Source: Phenylobacterium conjunctum (lineage in GTDB: Bacteria; Pseudomonadota; Alphaproteobacteria; Caulobacterales; Caulobacteraceae). From it: a DNA stretch of 64,000 bases. The notes below the pieces were generated by a model. The model searched no databases and was not told the DNA's origin. It worked only from the letters and a program-made list of their open reading frames with translations. The DNA is taken from contig NZ_JBHTLQ010000005.1 of assembly GCF_042679085.1 (NCBI RefSeq), positions 83,685 through 147,684 on the forward strand, in the 5' to 3' direction. The position numbers and the translations under genes were made by a program. This document shows positions 61,098 to 64,000 of the stretch, piece by piece. Position 1 is the first letter of the stretch, and the number at the start of each line of letters is the position of its first letter.

Positions 61098-62389
61098 GCC
61101 GTCACCTGAACACCGCCCTGGAAGCGGTGCGCTTCATTCGCGCCCAGAAGGTTGAGGGCCGCGCCAAGTGGCGGCGGACGGACGAGGCCGACGGGATCGC
61201 CGACTACAGCCTCTATCATGGCGCCTGCGGGGTGATTTTGCTGCTGCTGGAGCTGCACGCCGCTGGCCAGGACCCAGGCGCCCTGGACGAGGCCATCGCC
61301 GCCGGTGAGGAGGTGGTCGAGTACCTGGCCAAGAAGGATCGGCTGTCGGTGTCCATGTCGACCGGTTGGCCCGGCTACGCCTTCGCCATGTCGGAGCTCG
61401 CGCGAGTCAGCGGCCGGGAGGATTTCCGCGCCTGCGCCGTGCGTTGCCTGGAAAAGCTCCATGCCCAGTCGACACCGCGCGGGGCCGGGATCGGCTGGAT
61501 CGAGACCGCGCCCTTCGCCGACATCACCGGCTTTTCCGACGACCGCGAGATCTATGACCAGTCGGTGGGCGCGGCCGGCGCCGGCCTGCTGATGATCTAC
61601 GCCCACCGCCAGGGCCTGCACGCCGAGGCTTTGAATTGGGCCAAGGCGGTGGCCGAGCGCCTGCTGGAGGTGGCCGAACCGGATCCCGACGGTCTGCGCT
61701 GGCGGCTGATGAACGACATGCCGTTCCCTTTCACCGCCCCCAACTTCGCCCACGGTGGAGCGGGCGTCGGCTACTTCCTGATCCAGCTGTTCCGCGAGAC
61801 CGGCGACGCCCGCTATCTGGACGCCGCCCGCGAGGCCGCCCGCTACACCATGAGCCGGTCCAAGCCGATGGGGCAGGGCAAGTTGGTGGTGCACACCGAG
61901 GAAGCCCGTCGACCGATCTTCTATCTCGGCGCCTGCCACGGCCCGGCCGGCACCGGCCGGCTGTTGCTGGAGCTGCACGAGATCACCGGCGACGCCCATT
62001 GGCTGGAGGAGGCCAAGGCGCTGATGGAGGGCCTGACCGCCACCGGCGCGCCACGTACCCGGTCCGCGGGCTACTGGAACAATTTCGGCCAGTGCTGCGG
62101 CGACGCGGGCGTCGGCGAGTTCGCCCTGCTGATGGCCGCTCGCACCGGCGACGAGAGCTATCGTGAGCTGGCGCAAGCCTGTGCGGACGTGATCGAGGAA
62201 GCCTCCGACCTGAAGCCCGATGGCCGTCGCTGGGTCCAGGCCGAACACCGCGAGCGTCCCGACTTCCTGCAGGCCCAGACCGGCTACATGCAGGGCGCCG
62301 CCGGCATCGCAAGCTTCCTGTTGCACCTGGCCACCACCGAGGCGGGGGCGCCGGTGAAGATCGCGCTGCCAGACTGGCCCTCGGCCTGA
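61094..62389 (+). CDS. LanC-like protein (stand-alone)
   Basis: A 431-residue alpha/alpha-toroid of the lanthionine synthetase C-like family. Repeats include AHGGAGVGYFLIQLF (219), ACHGPAGTGRLLLELHE (280), FGQCCGDAGVGEFALL (331) and QTGYMQGAAGIASFLL (395). The zinc positions would be Cys281, Cys334 and Cys335. LanC enzymes and human LanCL proteins have Cys, Cys, His, so His appears replaced by Cys335. No LanB/LanM, precursor or protease is nearby, so it may be a LanCL-like enzyme acting on dehydrated proteins or glutathione adducts. A racemase gene follows after three bases. Confidence 0.8.
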   Translation: MSRHLNTALEAVRFIRAQKVEGRAKWRRTDEADGIADYSLYHGACGVILLLLELHAAGQDPGALDEAIAAGEEVVEYLAKKDRLSVSMSTGWPGYAFAMSELARVSGREDFRACAVRCLEKLHAQSTPRGAGIGWIETAPFADITGFSDDREIYDQSVGAAGAGLLMIYAHRQGLHAEALNWAKAVAERLLEVAEPDPDGLRWRLMNDMPFPFTAPNFAHGGAGVGYFLIQLFRETGDARYLDAAREAARYTMSRSKPMGQGKLVVHTEEARRPIFYLGACHGPAGTGRLLLELHEITGDAHWLEEAKALMEGLTATGAPRTRSAGYWNNFGQCCGDAGVGEFALLMAARTGDESYRELAQACADVIEEASDLKPDGRRWVQAEHRERPDFLQAQTGYMQGAAGIASFLLHLATTEAGAPVKIALPDWPSA

Positions 62390-62392
62390 TCC

Positions 62393-63103
62393 ATGACATC
62401 TGACGAGCCCCGACTGATCGGCCTGATCGGCGGGATCAGCGCCGAGAGTACGGCCTACTACTACCAGACGCTCAACCGCCTCGTGCGGGAGCGGCTGGGC
62501 GGGCTGCATTCGGCGCGGGTGCTGGTCTGGTCGGTAGACTTCGCCCCGGTGGCCGAACTTCAGGCCAAGGGCGACTGGGAGACCGCGGGCGCGCAGTTCG
62601 CCGAGATCGCCCGGCGGCTGGAGGCCGCGGGCGCCGAGGCGATCCTGATCGGGGCCAACACCATGCACCTGGTGGCCGAGACGGTTCAGGCCGCCATCGG
62701 GGTTCCGCTGATCCATATTGGCGAGGTGACGGCGCTGGCCCTGCGCGGCCTGGGTGCGCGGCGGGCCCTGCTGCTCGGCACGCGCTACACCATGGAGATG
62801 GGGTTCTACCGCGACCGTCTGGCGGCCCATGGCGTCGAGGCGGTGATCCCCGGCGAGGCGGATCGGGTCCGGCTACACGCCATCATCTATGACGAGCTTT
62901 GCCAGGGCGTCGTGAGCGAGGCCTCCAAGGCCGAGGTGCTGGCGATGATCGACCGCGCGGGGTCGGTGGATGCGGTGGTCTTTGCGTGCACGGAGATCGG
63001 CCTGCTGCTGAGCCCGGAGGATCTGGCGGCGCCGGTGGTGGACACCGCCATCGTCCATGCCGAAGCCGCCGTTGGGTTCGCCCTGGAGGCGGATGGGGTC
63101 TAA
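62393..63103 (+). CDS. Aspartate/glutamate racemase-family protein
   Basis: A 236-residue Asp/Glu racemase (YgeA-like). Racemases use two cysteines. The second, Cys199 in FACTEIGLLL, is present; the first falls in IGANTMH, where Ala88 replaces Cys (E. coli YgeA has Thr there). It may be one-sided, or act as another kind of isomerase or lyase. It is tightly linked to the LanC-like gene, suggesting a shared substrate. Confidence 0.85.
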   Translation: MTSDEPRLIGLIGGISAESTAYYYQTLNRLVRERLGGLHSARVLVWSVDFAPVAELQAKGDWETAGAQFAEIARRLEAAGAEAILIGANTMHLVAETVQAAIGVPLIHIGEVTALALRGLGARRALLLGTRYTMEMGFYRDRLAAHGVEAVIPGEADRVRLHAIIYDELCQGVVSEASKAEVLAMIDRAGSVDAVVFACTEIGLLLSPEDLAAPVVDTAIVHAEAAVGFALEADGV

Positions 63104-63163
63104 GGTCAAGGTTTTATAAATTCCAATGGCTTGAGCGCCGATTTTCGGACTGTTGGGACGCGC

Positions 63164-63188
63164 GGAACCGGTGATCACGGCGGGGGTT
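63164..63188 (+). promoter_or_regulatory. EcfG-type general stress promoter for the hemerythrin-like gene
   Basis: GGAAC (63164-63168), 17 bases, then GTT (63186-63188), the EcfG promoter layout. It lies about 33 bp upstream of the ATG at 63221. Confidence 0.6.
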
Positions 63189-63220
63189 TAGCTGCCAACC
63201 CCAAGCCGGAGAAAATTCCT

Positions 63221-63760
63221 ATGGCCGCGACCTCGAAATCTTCATCCAAGTCCTCCGCCAAGTCCGCCTCCAAGCGCCGCACACGCCGCACTGGGCGCCG
63301 GGACCCGCTGGCGATCAGCCTGCTGAAGAAGGATCATCGCGAGGTGGAGGGCTGGTTTGACGAGTATGAGCAGCTCGATGACGAGGGCGAGAAGCTGGAG
63401 CTTTTCAACAGGATCGCCCTGGCTCTGAAGGTCCACACCCGCATCGAGGAGGAGATCTTCTATCCCGAGACCCGCGCCGACGTGGAAGAGGACCTGCTGG
63501 ACGAGGCCTATGTCGAGCATGACGGCGCCAAGAAGCTGATCGCCGAGATCGAGGCCATGGCCCCGGACGCGCCGCTGTACGACGCCAAGGTCAAGGTGCT
63601 GGGCGAGTACATCAAGCACCACGTCAAGGAAGAGGAGCAGGCCGGCGGCATGTTCGCCCAGGCCAAGCGGGGCGACGAGGACCTGGACGCCATGGGCGAG
63701 CGGCTGCAGGCCCGCAAGGAAGAGCTGATGGCCGAGCTTGGTGGCCCGCGCGCGCACTAG
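63221..63760 (+). CDS. Hemerythrin-like (HHE domain) protein
   Basis: A 179-residue protein. A Ser/Lys/Arg-rich 28-residue N-terminus is followed by an HHE domain with metal ligands in KKDHREVE, HTRIEEEIFYPE, EHDGAKKLI and YIKHHVKEEE. HHE proteins bind di-iron for oxygen, nitric oxide or iron stress. The basic N-terminus might contact nucleic acid. The EcfG promoter upstream supports a general-stress role. GGAG precedes the start by nine bases. Confidence 0.88.
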   Translation: MAATSKSSSKSSAKSASKRRTRRTGRRDPLAISLLKKDHREVEGWFDEYEQLDDEGEKLELFNRIALALKVHTRIEEEIFYPETRADVEEDLLDEAYVEHDGAKKLIAEIEAMAPDAPLYDAKVKVLGEYIKHHVKEEEQAGGMFAQAKRGDEDLDAMGERLQARKEELMAELGGPRAH

Positions 63761-63804
63761 CGGGGGTAAGGGTTGCCCCAATCTGCGACCTTATTGCGCC
63801 CCGG

Positions 63805-64000
63805 TCAGTCCTCTTCCCAGGGGGGCAGGTCCAGGCGACCCTGAACCGGCCCCTCCGGCTTTGGCGCGGGTTGGCGCCGGGGCCTGGGCTCTGGTGGCGG
63901 CTCAAGCCGGAAATCGTCGACGGCGGGCGAGGGGGGCTGAGGCTCGGGCTCCGGCTCGGGCGCAGCCGGCGGCGGTTCGGGCGGCGCCGGGGGTGGCGGC
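63805..64000 (-). CDS. C-terminal tail of a proline-rich protein (runs off right edge)
   Basis: An open frame on the minus strand ends at 63805 (TGA). The 64 visible codons are rich in Pro, Ala and Glu (PEPEPEPQPP) and end RLDLPPWEED. No domain is visible; the folded part lies beyond the window. Confidence 0.55.
   Translation of the reverse strand, partial: PPPPAPPEPPPAAPEPEPEPQPPSPAVDDFRLEPPPEPRPRRQPAPKPEGPVQGRLDLPPWEED

Noticed and set aside
61094..62389. A classic lanthipeptide biosynthetic cluster
   Set aside because: No LanB, LanM, precursor peptide, transporter or protease gene is adjacent to the LanC-like gene.

Overview
This window looks like chromosome from a GC-rich alphaproteobacterium of the order Caulobacterales, most likely near Phenylobacterium or Caulobacter. 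That is an inference. It rests on codon use, abundant TonB-dependent receptors, the cobA-DUF2849-cysI-DUF934-cysH-fpr sulfite reduction operon, and three promoter-like sites matching the alphaproteobacterial general-stress sigma factor EcfG (GGAAC-N16/17-GTT). Nothing indicates a phage, plasmid, insertion sequence or CRISPR array. About 70 genes and two tRNAs are packed tightly, mostly with overlapping or very short junctions.

Region 1-8.4 kb is an accessory catabolic cluster. It holds a TonB receptor (cut by the left edge), two limonene-epoxide-hydrolase-like proteins (one with a signal peptide), two other SnoaL/NTF2-fold proteins, a short-chain dehydrogenase, a carotenoid-cleavage/lignostilbene-type dioxygenase, a thiolase and a regulator made of two fused TetR units. 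A 19-bp motif (consensus NNNACTTGCNNNACAAGAC) recurs in the promoter gaps of these genes, so they probably form one regulon for importing and cleaving a hydrophobic, olefinic or epoxidised substrate. This is the best candidate here for an undescribed system.

Region 8.4-18.3 kb holds small stress and housekeeping genes (metallo-beta-lactamase, MAPEG, OsmC, YdeI), tRNA-Lys, an Hpt phosphotransfer protein, and a LysR regulator divergent from the sulfite reduction operon. Region 18.3-23.0 kb pairs a second TonB receptor with an exported tyrosine phosphatase, divergent from a second tandem TetR. Region 23-31.5 kb carries miscellaneous enzymes (AAA ATPase, 3D-domain protein, GST, S1/P1 nuclease, Nudix, FolD) and a four-gene Mla-like lipid transport operon with an EcfG-type promoter upstream.

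Region 31.5-41.7 kb holds small exported or membrane proteins, chromate transporter, zinc alcohol dehydrogenase, pentapeptide-repeat protein, an internally duplicated winged-helix-like protein, a ThuA/PQQ-propeller-cytochrome c pair behind two helically phased palindromes, and a DUF4345/TetR divergon with a perfect 14-bp operator. Region 41.8-48.8 kb is core metabolism (tRNA-Val, gph, glmU, rpiA, gor, O-antigen ligase-like, class II DAHP synthase).

Region 48.9-64 kb contains a chemoreceptor with a C-terminal GWEEF tether, an ECF42-type sigma factor with its DGPF partner, a cyclophilin, a MATE pump, a VanZ-like protein, oxidoreductases, glutathione peroxidase, an MHS-family transporter, a LanC-like protein paired with an amino-acid racemase (both with altered active-site residues), a hemerythrin-like stress protein and the tail of a proline-rich protein. 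All assignments come from reading sequence and motifs; no database search was run.
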